64,000 nucleotides of DNA, taken from the NCBI GenBank assembly GCA_025331565.1, contig JAFREQ010000061.1, forward strand, positions 2,385,501-2,449,500. The letters run 5' to 3'. Within the stretch, counting starts at the first letter, position 1. Every line of letters begins with the position of its first letter. The position numbers and the translations under genes are program-made. This document shows, in pieces, positions 1-11,571 of this stretch. Source of the DNA: Holacanthus passer (Eukaryota > Chordata > Actinopteri > Pomacanthidae). The notes below the pieces were generated by a model. The model searched no databases. It was given only the letters and a program-made list of their open reading frames with translations, and was not told the DNA's origin.

Positions 1-317
1 ACTTTGAAAGGTGAGGCTGGGGAGTCATACTCCAATAACCAGCAGTGAGACTGGCGTAACTCAAATACTGTCACATACACGAGCCATCTGGGAACCGAAC
101 ATGTTGTTCTGTTGCTACAAAATGTGTCCTCTTCACTCCTAAACTTAATAAATACAATTATTCCAAAATATCACTAAAATTACTTTTGACTTATCAAATT
201 TTTCAAGCATTTTTTCAAACCTGTTCATCTTTGATAAACCCTGCCTGTTTTCATATTAATATAAGTGACTAAAATTATGAGAGGTCTCTGTTTAACAGCA
301 GCTGTGCTCTGTACTAG
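1..317 (+). other. hectd4: hectd4 intron (upstream part lies outside the window)
   Basis: This is AT-rich non-coding sequence running up to the first recognisable coding exon. The acceptor I chose is the AG at 316-317, after a modest pyrimidine-containing tract. Other AGs a few bases further on would also keep the frame, so the exact exon edge is uncertain. I see no other feature here. Confidence 0.6.
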
Positions 318-3300
318 GTGCACCTGTATAGACACTCGTCACGCCCAGAAGGCCTGTAGGAAGTGGAGCTTGGAAATGGACGTGGCATTGGTTCAGTACA
401 TCAACAGGCTCTGCCGTCACCTGGCCATCACACCAGCCAGACTACACCCCCATGAAGTGTACCTGGACCCCAGTGACACTGCTGATCCTCGTGTGGGCTG
501 CCTGCTCAGTAAGTTAACCACTTGTGTTGTGTTACTGTCTGTGGGGTGAACAAGGTCAAAACTCTCTTCTTCCTTTTTAAATAATATTGCTAACTGAATC
601 CAATGCACATTTTGTCATCTATAATTTAACATGCCTTTGCTAGAAGTCGCACTTGCCTAGTTGTTTCGTCTTTTTGTATGGGAAACTTTTTTTGCGTGTG
701 TGTTTTCAGATGTGCCTGTGGAGAGCCTACGCTTGCGCTTTGCTCTGCTGCAGTCCCTCAACAACACCCTGGAGAGTTTCTTCCTGCCACTGGTGGAGCT
801 GAGACAAACACAGACCTATCAAAACAGCATTGCAGCGTTGTTATGTGAGGCCAAAGGTGAGAGGGATCTCGGCACAGATCTAGCAGGTGAAGGAGACAAA
901 GCCAACTGTGACTGTATCAGTGCAGCGACCTGTTTAGGAAACCTGCACAAATGTCTGAACTGGATTTAAAAAGAATCAGGTTAGATCTTATCCTTTACAG
1001 TCATCACTTCATCTTCTATCTCTGCTGGTTACAGGTCTGATCTTCTACGATACGAAGGTGACTGTAATGAACAGAGTACTGAATGCCACCGTACAGCGGA
1101 CAGCTGACCATGCTGCCCCAGAGATTACACTGGACCCGCTAGAGATTGTGGGAGGTATGCATTCCTTCCACTTGTTCTCGTTTTTATTGTTTTCCATTTC
1201 ATATCGCTCGACCTGGATCTTCATACACATTCTTTCGGTTTCTCTTGTCCTTCAGGTGAGATCAGATCATCAGAGAACACATATTTCTGCCAGGCAGCCC
1301 GCCAGCTGTCTTGTGTGCCGTCGTCCCAGCTTTGTGTGAAACTGGCCAGTGGAGGAGACCCGACCTATGCCTTTAACATCCGCTTCACAGGAGAGGAAGT
1401 TCATGGCACAAGTTAGATTTTCTCCTTCACATCTTTTTCTGTACTGTCTTGCAGTCTTTTACTTGTCAAGACTTTTTTTGGTCAAACCTAACTGTAGCTC
1501 TGTTGAATCTGTCTCCAGGTGGCTCCTTCAGACATTTCCTATGGCAGGTGTGTAAGGAGTTACAGAGTTCTGCTCTCTCCCTGCTGCTCCCCTGCCCCAG
1601 TGCTGCAGCCAACCGTAACAAGGTAAGGTTTTCACTATCTGACATGTTCTCAGCATGTCCTGTTTTTGACACTTCCCAACAAGACGTGTCTATCCCACTC
1701 CAGATTGGCCCTAAGAATCATATCTGGCACAACAAAGTTAATGGTGTAATATGAATCATTGCTGTTTTTTGCTTTCCTCAGGGGAAGTACATCTTGACAC
1801 CCTGCCCTATCAGCTATGCAGAGGAGCAGTTGTTGCACTTCTTTGGTCAGCTTCTGGGCATAGCCATTCGTGCAGATGTGCCACTTCCTTTGGACCTACT
1901 GGGTTCCTTTTGGAAGGGTCTGGTGGGCGAGTCTCTCGACCCAGAGCAGGACCTGCAGGAGGCTGATGTGCTCACCTTCAACTATGTCAAGAAGTTTGAA
2001 AATGTAAAGAATCAGTAGTGCAGACCTTTCCTTTCAGATCTTTCCCTGCTAATACCATGGTTATAGTGACTTAACATGACCCCTGTTCTATGACCCTGCA
2101 GGTGAGTGATGAGACGGAGCTGGAAGCCCTGTGTGCTGAGATCTCCTCCCAGCACCATTCAGGAGAAAGCCCCGACTCCCCCAGCCGGCCCTGCTGCACC
2201 TTCACCTACGTTACTATGACGGGCGAGGAGGTGGAGCTTTGTCAGGGGGGTCGCAGCCTCACTGTCAGGTACAGGAACCGTACTCAGATTATTGTCTTCA
2301 TGCAGTGTGGCTTTTCTTGTCAGTCAAACTGCAAGTTATCTAAGACCCAGCTCAGTGTGATCTGACGTCTTCCTCTGTTATATATTGTGTTTGTGTGTGT
2401 TAAGCTGGGAGAATAAGGATGTGTATGCGCGGGCGGTGCGGAGCCTTCGTCTGAGGGAGCTGCAGAACGTGGAGTGTATGACAGCTGTGCGTGCAGGGCT
2501 CGGCTCAATCATTCCCCTGCAGCTGCTCACCATGCTCATCCCCCACGAGATGGAGCTGCGCACCTGCGGCCTGCCTTACATCAACCTGGAGTTCCTCAAG
2601 GTGATGAATACATTTGTGTGAAATCTGTTTATATTACAGCTACATTACAGAGAGCGTGTAAACATTTCCCACCCCCACATATTATGCAAACCTGTTCTGT
2701 GCCAATCCCTAATATATATGTCAGCATCAGCTGTAATTGTAGCACCTCCCTCTGGCTTCTCAGTGTAGTTTTTATGCATCGACACCAGTGCCATGTCCGG
2801 AGGCATTATGTTTTTGTGTTGTCTGTACGTGCTTACATACAGATACAGTTTCTTCAGGTCTGGCACAAACGTCCATTCAGGGATAAACTGGTTAGAATTT
2901 GATGTTCAAAGGTCACCAAGACCTCACAAAACACGATTTTGACCAGATACTGAGCTTCAGGTCTCTAAGTGAAGACAGCATGTTTCTCATTTTACATTAT
3001 TCACTCGAATCATAGCTGCCAATATAGAGATAACGTCCAGTTGAAATTTCTTCAGAGTTTTTACTACACATATTATATGAGTCTGGATAGACATGAATGT
3101 AAACTGCAACTTCACTGGTTGGTGAAGGAATAAAACCATGAGGCGGGAACTCTAGTTACTGTTGATAGATAAATTGGAGAGATGTGTTATGAAGGAGTTT
3201 CAATATTGCACAGTCAGTCACTCTTGACCATTTCAGAATTATAAAGTAACCTGCTCTCTCCCTCTGTAGGCTCACACCATGTATCAGGTGGGTCTGATGG

Positions 3301-4108
3301 AGACCGACCAGCACATTGAGTTCTTCTGGACGGCCCTGGAGATGTTCACTCAAGAGGAGCTCTGCAAGTTCATCAAGTTTGCCTGCAACCAGGAGCGCAT
3401 ACCATTCACCTGCCCCTGCAAGGACGGGGGGCCAGACACGGCCCACGTTCCCCCGTACCCCATGAAGATCGCCCCCCCTGATGGAGCTGCAGGTAATGGC
3501 TAACAAGGTTTCAACAGGGCTGCTATCTCTGCGTGACATTCTTCTCAGTGCTGTTGGTGCAGAAACTGCTGATAGTGACGATCGGAGCAGCTCGTCTTGT
3601 CTCGCAACCTCACACAGACTTTGAACATGTTGACAGAGCTTGATTGTTTTTGTATTTTTGTATTTGTTTGTGCAATGGACATATGAAGCAGTTCCATGTA
3701 GGAGGACACTCTGTTTTCTGATGTGTGAACGGCACATCTTTCACTGAAGTGGGATCCTCACTGTTTAAAATCACAGGCTAAAACAAACAGTCTCCTCTGG
3801 TTTACTACAGATAAGATGAACACTTGCTTTTATCACCGAGCTTGTTATCGCTAACACTAGAAAGCAACTCTTTGGCCTTCTGCAAACTCCAGCGGTAAAC
3901 CTACATAACAAGACTCGTTATGTAAGAGGTGATGTTGTTGTAATACACCTTCCTGTTTTTCTTCTCTCCAGGTCAGCCAGACTCGCGCTACATTCGCGTG
4001 GAGACCTGTATGTTCATGGTGAAACTGCCCCAGTACACCTCTCTGGATGTGATGCTGGAGAAACTGCGATACGCCATCCACTACCGCGAGGACCCTCTCA
4101 GCGGCTGA
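318..4108 (+). CDS. hectd4: HECTD4-like HECT E3 ubiquitin ligase, C-terminal ten exons
   Basis: This is the 3' end of a probable E3 ubiquitin ligase that takes ubiquitin from an E2 onto its own cysteine and passes it to substrates. Coding exons read as 318-508, 710-856, 1035-1154, 1256-1411, 1519-1622, 1782-2003, 2102-2268, 2405-2600, 3270-3492 and 3972-4108. All junctions are GT/AG and keep one frame, giving 553 residues and a TGA at 4106-4108. The last ~350 residues are the HECT domain. The catalytic cysteine is TGT at 4007-4009, in VETCMFMVKLPQY, 33rd residue from the end, followed by the terminal tail IHYREDPLSG. I identify HECTD4 from recalled similarity along the whole stretch; human HECTD4 is roughly 4,000 residues, so most of the gene is upstream. 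Introns 2601-3269 and 3493-3971 hold nothing recognisable. The donor at 1412 (GTTAGA) is weak. HERC1 and HERC2 fit less well. Confidence 0.93.
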
Positions 4109-5365
4109 GAAGACTTGACAACCCGATGTTCCCAAGAGTATAAACACCCCCACCCCCCCATTTCTTACTTTTGAGCCCTGCCTCCCTTCACACACTCCTG
4201 GACCTTCCTCTGAGACAGACCTTTATGCTCTGCTGCTCCAACAAGATAGATTTTATTTTATTTTGAGTGACTCTTAATGCTTTGCATGTTTATCCCTGCT
4301 TTGTTTTTATCCCAGCTTCCACACATACTGCATTTCATGATTATGTTTGATTCATATTTTTATGAGGAATTCAGGGAAGATAATCTGAACCAGCACTGAC
4401 ACCGTTAAACGAGTGTCTGTTCTGGTTGCACTGAGTTTGAGGATGGCATTGAAGTGAAACAACTGTGACACAGTTTTTTGTTTTTGTTCTGTTCCCTTCT
4501 CCTCCCTTTAACAGAGGGTTTAACAAGTTTCAGTCAAGTTCTGTGAATTTAACAACTTACTGGGATGACTTCAGATCAGCACTTTACAGTTGCGAGTTCA
4601 ATTCATGATTTCTGAACCCTCTTTCTGCGGTAACACTTTAGTATTGAACGCGCGGTCTCAGCAACACGAGCTCTAGTCTGAGTTGCTGAACTTTTCATAT
4701 CTGTGAAGGAAACTCTCCTAATGCTTAACCTAGCTGCCTCCCTCTGCCTCCCCTCTGTGGGGGTGATGTTCTGAAACATGCCTTTGCTGTAGGAGCCTCT
4801 CTCTGGAGGGGGAATGCTGGTTGTGCGAGACGAGAAAGCCCAAATGATTTTCATAGACTTATGTTTGAGGCGGAGGTACGACTACTACCAGAAAAAGGAA
4901 ATGAGCGACGCTGCCTATTTTTGACCGCGTCAGCTATGAGCAGGCAGAAGATGTGAACAAGTGCTGTACAGGATATTATGTAGTTTACTGCCTGTTTTAA
5001 AACATATGAACTGCTAATGGACAAACTAACTTATGCCTATATAAACTGAATACATTTTATCTCCGAAGTCTCCGAAGAGAGGGTATTTAAGTCATGTAAA
5101 AAGTCATATTAATCTATTAGTTTATGAAATTGCTCTTTTTGATTTTCGGAATATCCGAGTAGCTTTGGCGGCGTTGTAGGTCAGGTAGATCGAGAGGCCT
5201 GCTGGTTCTGATATACCTGCATTTCAGGTTTGTGAAACCTGCGTTGCTTTGTGAAAATGGGAAAGAGATGATGTTCTCATGAGCTGCTCTCCCACTTTGT
5301 TTGTGTGCTACTGCTACTGAATGTGCAACAACCCCCCCCCTTCCTCGCTCCCCAACAAACACGGT

Positions 5366-5366
<1 letters not shown>

Positions 5367-5400
<34 letters not shown>
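5367..5400. repeat. (CA)n microsatellite, 34 bp
   Basis: An uninterrupted CA repeat inside the presumed hectd4 3' UTR. It explains the short reading frames with poly-Thr-His or Val-Cys content on the two strands. Confidence 0.97.
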
Positions 5401-5402
<2 letters not shown>

Positions 5403-6200
5403 CTGGGGGAGGGGTGGCGGATTATCTTGAGTTCTGCCTTTTCATAGTTTTCTTTAATGAGAGAATCAGATCAGGATTCTGCTGGGTTTGTTTTGTTCAT
5501 TTTACCCATAACCAAATGTTTAGCTGTGTAAAAATTCAATAGGAAAAAAAGTGTAAATAGACTGAAGTTATGTTTGATGGCAGTTTTTATTAATTGCTAA
5601 TTCACTTCACCTTATAATTTTTGTTTTTCGTTTGCACTACTCTTCCAAGAAAAGATTCTAAAATGAGCAAACTAGGTGATGTCTGTTGGATATCCGGTTT
5701 GTTGTGTTGTTATTTTTTATGAATTTTGGAAATACCAGTAATCTTATCACCTTTGTCTTGTACTCAGATGGATTCAATTTCTTCTACTCATGGTGAAACA
5801 TGTTTTCTTGTGTGAGTAAAATCGCCATTTTACTTGGATAGAACTGAAAAACACAAAAGCATCGAGATTTGACGCATATTGGATTGTTGAATTGCTTGCG
5901 AGTTTCGGTTTTGGTTCAGTTCTTTTGAAGGGTGATTATACCGCTGCTAACAGGGACGCTCTCTCTTCTGCTCCCTCCTCCTCCGGGGGAGCAGATAAGG
6001 TTATTAAAAGGACATATCCATACAAAGAGGTGTTGCGATAAAAATGTGTGCTGTACATTTACTTGATATTTATTACAATTATTTATGGTTGCATTAACTT
6101 AACTTTTACTGTCTTACCTCTGCACATCAGAAACTTAACATATCTAAAATGGATTATACAGATGTAAAGAATCAGATGGCATTTGAGATTTCTGTGTCAC

Positions 6201-6206
6201 AATAAA
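6201..6206 (+). promoter_or_regulatory. hectd4: Candidate hectd4 polyadenylation signal
   Basis: A canonical AATAAA hexamer with a GT/T-rich element about 25-35 bases downstream. It is the best 3'-end signal between the hectd4 stop codon and the opposing dehydratase gene. Confidence 0.55.
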
Positions 6207-6225
6207 GAAATGTCTTCATGTACAA

Positions 6226-7825
6226 ACACTGTGTCTGTTGCTCAGATACATTCAGTGTGGTTTGTGAATGCCTGCTACACGTGTGCTCGGATCATGAGTG
6301 TGGATCGTGATGAACGATGCCTGTGAAGCGTGTTTTGTCTCCTTTAGGACATGCTTTTTATGTAAGGCCCCGCGACCAACTTTGGTTACGTCACCTCTGC
6401 CTGTGAACCAGACACCTCTTCAAAGCAGCAGGTGCTGGGCCAGTCCAGTTCTAGCTGGATCTCCAGTCATGCTCGTCGCTGACTCTCACTGTCACTTCAG
6501 CTCCATTGTGAGCTTTATTCAAAGGGAACCATCTACAGTTATTGAAGCAAAAAATTGGGTTTTTGTTGGCAAAAATCTGAAGTCGTTGATCAGACATTTC
6601 TGTTACACTGCAAAGTCAGTCGATGGGAGTTTTGCATTATGTGCTGTACATAAAGCTCTTACAGCTGAGAGCTCAGCTCTGTCACTACTGGATAATATTC
6701 ATAACAGCATAAAACATCAGTCTAACACCTTTATTGGTTGACTTTTCCAAGTAAAATTTCCCATTTTTAGTATCAAAACTACAAGGTTACCCAGGAGGAA
6801 TTCCAGGAATGTCTCCAGCATGTTGACTGGTTGGTTTCGAAGGAGCCAGTCAACTGTCCCTCACACACAGCTGTCCCCCCTCTTTCTGACATAAGGGCCC
6901 TCCACCCTTGTTTCAATGCCCCCCCTCGACCAATGAGCAGCTTGGAAGAGTGCCACATCCCTAACAATCCAGCCAATTGAATGCTGGGAAGTTCAGTTAT
7001 TCAAAAGGCGTGGAGATGTCTGCTGTTGTCGTGCGACTGACCTACAGGCCCTGAAGGCAGCGACGACACTTGACCCGGTGATCATATCCTCGTTCGAAGT
7101 AGCGTGACACCAAGAAACATGTTCAATGAATTAATTTATTGCTTTGTTAAAAGGTCATATTTAAAACTTCCTGACTGACTCATTCATGAGGGATCACAGC
7201 GGCTCAGCTGGAGGTGATTCTGAATGCATCGAGCCAAAGCGCTCACCGAGGAGAGAGGAACTTAATTAGAAAGTAAGCTACTGAGGCTATACAGCTAATA
7301 ACGTTATGAATTATTGTGCAATGAATAGTTTAACGGCTTTGGAGAGATTAACATGAAGCTGCAGCCCAAATAATAACTTTACAATTGCACTGTTTAAACA
7401 TCCCTTTACTGGAGGGCATATCAAAAGGCTTAACACAGCAAATACAATACAACATGAAGACTGAGAGGATACACATCTCATGAACTGAAGTACTTTGGTT
7501 TTTTCTTTGGATGCATATTTATTTAAATTTAAACAGCCCGACTGATACTGGATTTTTGAAGCTGATGCCCATATTAAGATTTGGGTGTTTTAATAATGTT
7601 CAGAGATAATGATGATCTATCTGCAATAAGATAATATCACTCCAGTTTTAGTACAAAAGCAGTTTATAGAAATCTCTCAGGGAAATAAGAAGCAAACATA
7701 AACGAGAAGTCCTTTCACAAATTGTACGACTGTTGGCTGAAGCTTATGTTGTGAGGAAGTGGTTCAATATGTGTTTTATATTGCATCAGGAGTAATAAAG
7801 TGTCATGGCAGGGAAATAATTCTTT
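6226..7825. other. Intergenic spacer between convergent genes
   Basis: About 1.6 kb separates the ends of hectd4 and the dehydratase gene. A 147-codon open frame at 6298-6741 has no recognisable domain and no splice support, so I treat it as chance. The stretch 7260-7830 is AT-rich. I see no RNA gene or repeat family here. Confidence 0.5.
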
Positions 7826-7848
7826 AGGGAGAATATTCAGAAATATAA

Positions 7849-7854
7849 TTTATT
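7849..7854 (-). promoter_or_regulatory. sds: Candidate polyadenylation signal of the dehydratase gene
   Basis: TTTATT on the plus strand is AATAAA on the minus strand. It lies about 360 bases past the stop codon and is the first canonical hexamer I find downstream. The 3' UTR would then be about 7830-8212. Confidence 0.45.
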
Positions 7855-8212
7855 AATTTTTAAATACATTCCAAAGTACAAAAGCAGAAGAACAACATAC
7901 AAGCAGTTTTACAAAGCAAGCACTCTAAATACAACCTAAATGCCTCAGTGTACTTGTTTTTTCATATTTTTGTGTTTTTCTGAAAGAGGTCTCTAGTCAA
8001 AAACTGCATCTACCAGAGCAGCATCACAATTACATCTTCACAAGATAAAAAAAATCCCTCTGGCGGCTCCGTGTCGGTCTCAGTGCTCAGGAGAGTTGCA
8101 CAGTCTGGAATGATTCGATCTATGGAGCACATGAATGATGGGGTGGATGGATCGAGACCAGCTGATGGAGGAACAGAGGAAAGGTCAGACGGGCCCGAGG
8201 TGGTCGGCCGCT

Positions 8213-10417
8213 CTAGACGATACCAAGCTGTTTTTTCAGCCTCCTCAGCTGCTCCATGCTGATGTTGTTGCCGCCGCACACCACGATGACCACCGGGCCC
8301 AGGCGCTGCGCCAGCTTGCCCTCATCCCGCAGCCGCTTGATAACGTCACTGTACACGGCTGCCAGGGCGGCGCCGCAGGCCGGCTCCACCAGGACCTTCT
8401 CATCATCTGCACAAAGAGGAGACACAGGAGAGATCAGTCTCACAGCCGATTTGTGTTGCAGCTTAGATCTGCTGTGCATGTGTTCAGGCGCAGGTTGGAC
8501 TCACCGACAAAGCGTTCCACAGCTTTTACAGCCTCCTGGTCCGTGACGACTTCTGAGAAAACCGTGTGCTCGTTCACCAGTTTGAGAGTCTGTGCAGACA
8601 CTCTGGTCAGGCCTAGCGTGGTCGCAACACTGCAGAGCAAAAAGAAAGGTCAGCCTTCACCGAGAAAAGAGGAACTATGTGAGAAAAATGTGGACAATAT
8701 TTTGGTAGGATATCCACAATCAGGTGTTCGTACCTGGTGATTTCGGGTAAAGTGACCAGCTCGCCAGCCTTCACCGCTGCATTGAGGCTATGTGCTCCCC
8801 TGGTTTCCATGGCTACAATGGGCACGTCGTCCCAGTGGGCACGGCGCAGCCCCTCCACCACTCCGTTCAGCAGGCCTCCGCCTCCCACAGACAACACTAT
8901 AGCTCCCGGCTTCTCCCTCAGGTCCTGCTCCAGCTCCTTCACCAGAGACGTGTGGCCTTCCCTGCGCACACAAACTCAACCTGTCAGTGTCCGAGGAATT
9001 CAACAACAACTCCGATCTTAGTTTGAAAATAGTTTGTTGTCTTAAATCTTCCTTTTACATGTGAGGGTGCCATAAAACTCTGATCATATCACAAGTAGCC
9101 TCTGACGTCAGGCATTTATGGTTCGACTGTGACGTTCAATGTGTCAACGAATTATCTGACAATCTCTCAAAGTTAGAACTGAGATAAGATACCGTGTATC
9201 TGACATAACAACCTGTCCAGCACCTGAAACTGTTCGAAACATGAGCATGAAAGATAAGACAAGCGTTGATATCAGTCACTTGCGGACTCTAAAACAATTT
9301 AATTTCCTTTAGAGTCTTATCACCTCTCCCTCTCTATCTCTTGATGACTGACCATTGTGCAAGTATTTCAGCACAGTTCATACTAATGTACTGTAAATGC
9401 ACTTTACTGAGTCTTTCCTACCAGATGAGGGGATCATCGAAGGGTGAGATGAAGATCCAGCCGGGGTTGTTTGCCACGAGCTGCTGTCCGTATTCAATGC
9501 TTTCATTTAGAGCCTGAAAAAGACAAGACGCAACTTCATTTAATATGATGAGTTAAAAATCATTTGAAGTTAACAACCTTCAAAAAATATTCTGCAATCA
9601 ATTGCTGTATCTTTTCTTAGCTCCATAGATCACAGAGGTTTACTGATCATTTCTTCTCCACTTGGGTTAGATTTCTGCATTTGTTCATTAATTTATAAAA
9701 ACATTCACACATGAAAACAGTATGTCTTCTTATCATTTTGCATTCTCAGCCCTAAATGTAAAAACTGGATGGATAGAAATACAAGAATATAATAATTGTG
9801 CACAAAATTTAACCAGAATCCACCACTGCTTGCATTTATCATATTATATTTAACATAGTAAACAAGACATGACATGAACTGACCTTGCCATGAATAACCA
9901 CGGTGGCGCCCTCGTCCTTCAGCCTCTCCACCGTTGGGTTCGGTGTAACACTTGGCACCACGATGGTTGCAGGTACCCCGAGCTGACGGGCAGAATAAGC
10001 TGCTGCCATACCGGCGTTTCCTCCTGTTGGGTCCAAACGGGTCAGAGGTTACAAACCAGCAGAGACAAAGATGATTCTTTAGTTGATTTATCTGTTGCTT
10101 CAGTTCTCACCTGAGCAGCAGACAAACCGCTCACACCCCCGCTCTGCCCACTGCAAGGACAGACAAAAGAGACATTAGACACATGTTTGCAGATCATCCC
10201 AAAAAACCAGGAGTTCAGACTGGTCCAGATCTTTGTCAACACAATCCAGAAGAGGAGCACTCACAGTTTTGCAGAGGTGTCCGATGCCCCTGATCTTGAA
10301 GGATCCTGTGGGCTGAGATGAATCCAGCTTGAGGTAAACAGAGGTTCCAGCTACTTTGGTCAGAGGAAGACTTTGCCGGACTGGAGTGGCCACATGAAGA
10401 GGCTGCTGGGTCTTCAT
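8213..10417 (-). CDS. sds: L-serine dehydratase / L-threonine deaminase (PLP enzyme), complete
   Basis: A cytosolic PLP enzyme that deaminates L-serine to pyruvate and L-threonine to 2-oxobutyrate. In transcript order the coding exons are 10265-10417, 10111-10150, 9884-10023, 9422-9513, 8734-8961, 8505-8629 and 8213-8406. All junctions are GT/AG and in frame: 972 coding bases, 323 residues (human SDS has 328). The start MKTQQPLHVATP lines up with human SDS, whose PLP lysine is also residue 41 (here SFKIRG). The substrate loop reads CCSGGNAG, residues 62-69. SVGGGGLL forms the phosphate-binding glycine loop, followed by VEPACGAALAA and a C-terminal CGGNNIS. The N-terminus is SDS-like, but residue 65 is Gly, as in mammalian SDSL, where SDS has Ala. 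The family is certain; sds versus sdsl is not. Introns 9514-9883 and 8962-9421 hold nothing recognisable. The gene is tail-to-tail with hectd4. Confidence 0.93.
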
Positions 10418-10560
10418 CTCGCTGTGGAGGCAGAGGAAAGCTTCTTATCTAAATGGGCTGTTTCTCTTCTCTCAGAGATCTTAGGTGACCTTTTCTCAAC
10501 TCACCAGTCTCAGATGGACGACAGGATAACAAGCTGCGACACTGAAGATCCCAAACTTCC
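10418..10560 (-). other. sds: Dehydratase 5' UTR with a non-coding first exon
   Basis: On the minus strand a good acceptor (cctctgcctccacag) sits four bases before the ATG, so the UTR is probably spliced. Upstream, the sequence CATCTGAGACTG is followed by the donor GTGAGTTG (donor GT at 10503-10504). The first exon would be 10505 to about 10560 and the intron 10422-10504. The arrangement is inferred from splice signals only. Confidence 0.55.
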
Positions 10561-10582
10561 TTCTCCCTCTGGCTCTTGATGT

Positions 10583-10591
10583 GCATATATA
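10583..10591 (-). promoter_or_regulatory. sds: TATA-like box of the dehydratase promoter
   Basis: The minus strand reads TATATATGC, about 30 bases upstream of where the inferred non-coding first exon would begin. A TATA-containing, CpG-poor promoter suits a regulated metabolic gene, but no binding sites for specific factors can be assigned with confidence. Confidence 0.5.
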
Positions 10592-10599
10592 CCTACTGG

Positions 10600-11228
10600 T
10601 GGTGTGGGCTTGGCAAAGGAGGCCCACTCACAGACCAATCAGGATGATGCATTCAGGGCCTCAGACCCTCCCAGACACTGTGAGCAGGAGACAAACTGAG
10701 GATGAATGAAAACTGCTCCCATTCACTTTCACTGACAAAAGAACCAAACTGTTTTCTGGGATGTGTCAGACTCTGATGTGAACTGGGACAATCAAGCATG
10801 ATGCACTGGTCTGACTGGGAGGATTGTGCGCCACAAAAAAAAAAAACAGATCAGTTCCACTTATTAGAATTAAGATTAATTATATGCAAAACAAAAAGCA
10901 TGCAAAAACATGTTTTCCCCCCAAATCATGATTACATAATTTCACCCACTCGCCTCCTTCAGTGACCTCCTCGACATTTCCCCCTCGTCCTCTGCAGACT
11001 CCTCTCCCCTCTAAAGGAAGTCCTCTCGCCGCCCGCATTACCAAAAGAGTCGCTCCTATTTTCGCTCCGATGCTCAACTACCAAAAGCGGGTTCAGGGCA
11101 GAGCAGCCGGACGGTTCAGACCTGAACGATCCGGTGCTGCTGCCTCAGGACTGAGCTGCAGAATGAGGTTACTGTCAGTCTGGACATGGCTTTCAAATGG
11201 GACACAAACGTGGTTAAAATGGAATAAA
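10600..11228. other. Intergenic, upstream of the dehydratase gene
   Basis: The proximal upstream region of the minus-strand dehydratase gene and the start of the spacer toward ttc28. It includes a short A-run near 10833-10846 and a pyrimidine-rich stretch at 10940-11010. No coding exon is recognisable. Confidence 0.4.
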
Positions 11229-11571
11229 AGTGGTGGAATGTAACTGAGTACATAAATACTCGAGTAAATGTTTCGGGCTTGTAACTTGAGGTTCTTTCAT
11301 TTTCTGCTACTTTTTACTTCAAGTTACATTCATAACCAACTAAAATACTTTAAAAATCATATTATTCATTTATAAGATATAAGAACTTTAGTAACTATAT
11401 ACGTTTAAGAAAGTAATTAAAAGAGCAACAACACTCCACAATAATAATCCAGTAATATAAATATAAAGATAATACATGTAGTTTTACTTGAGCTTGATTT
11501 TGTTTTCAGGACTTTTAATTGTAATAGAGTATCTTTGCATCACTACTATTACTCCAGTACTTCCTCCACTG
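11229..11571. mobile_element. Degenerate MITE (GTGGTGGAATGTAACT terminal repeats)
   Basis: The left end reads agtggtggaatgtaactgag. The right end reads tactccagtacttcctccac followed by tg, an imperfect inverted match. The interior has the repeated 'tttacttgagt / gtactt' texture of a MITE family that is very common in spiny-rayed fishes. It is about 343 bp, diverged and non-coding. I recognise the family by its ends; its superfamily (probably hAT-like) is inference. Confidence 0.75.

Larger units (their letters stand above)
4109..6225 (+). other. hectd4: hectd4 3' untranslated region
   Basis: No further coding exon is needed after the TGA. The sequence is T-rich, carries a CA microsatellite at 5367-5400, and runs to an AATAAA at 6201-6206 followed by a GT-rich stretch (tgtgtctgttgctc), the usual arrangement at a cleavage site. 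About 2.1 kb is a normal length for a large vertebrate gene. The exact end is inferred; transcripts could also stop earlier. Confidence 0.55.

Noticed and set aside
3156..3737. 193-codon minus-strand frame
   Set aside because: Antisense shadow of the penultimate hectd4 exon and its flanking introns.
6298..6741. 147-codon open frame between hectd4 and sds
   Set aside because: No recognisable motif, weak start context, lies just past the hectd4 poly(A) signal; likely chance.
8135..8740. 201-codon plus-strand frame
   Set aside because: It is the antisense shadow of the last exons of the dehydratase gene, crossing their introns.
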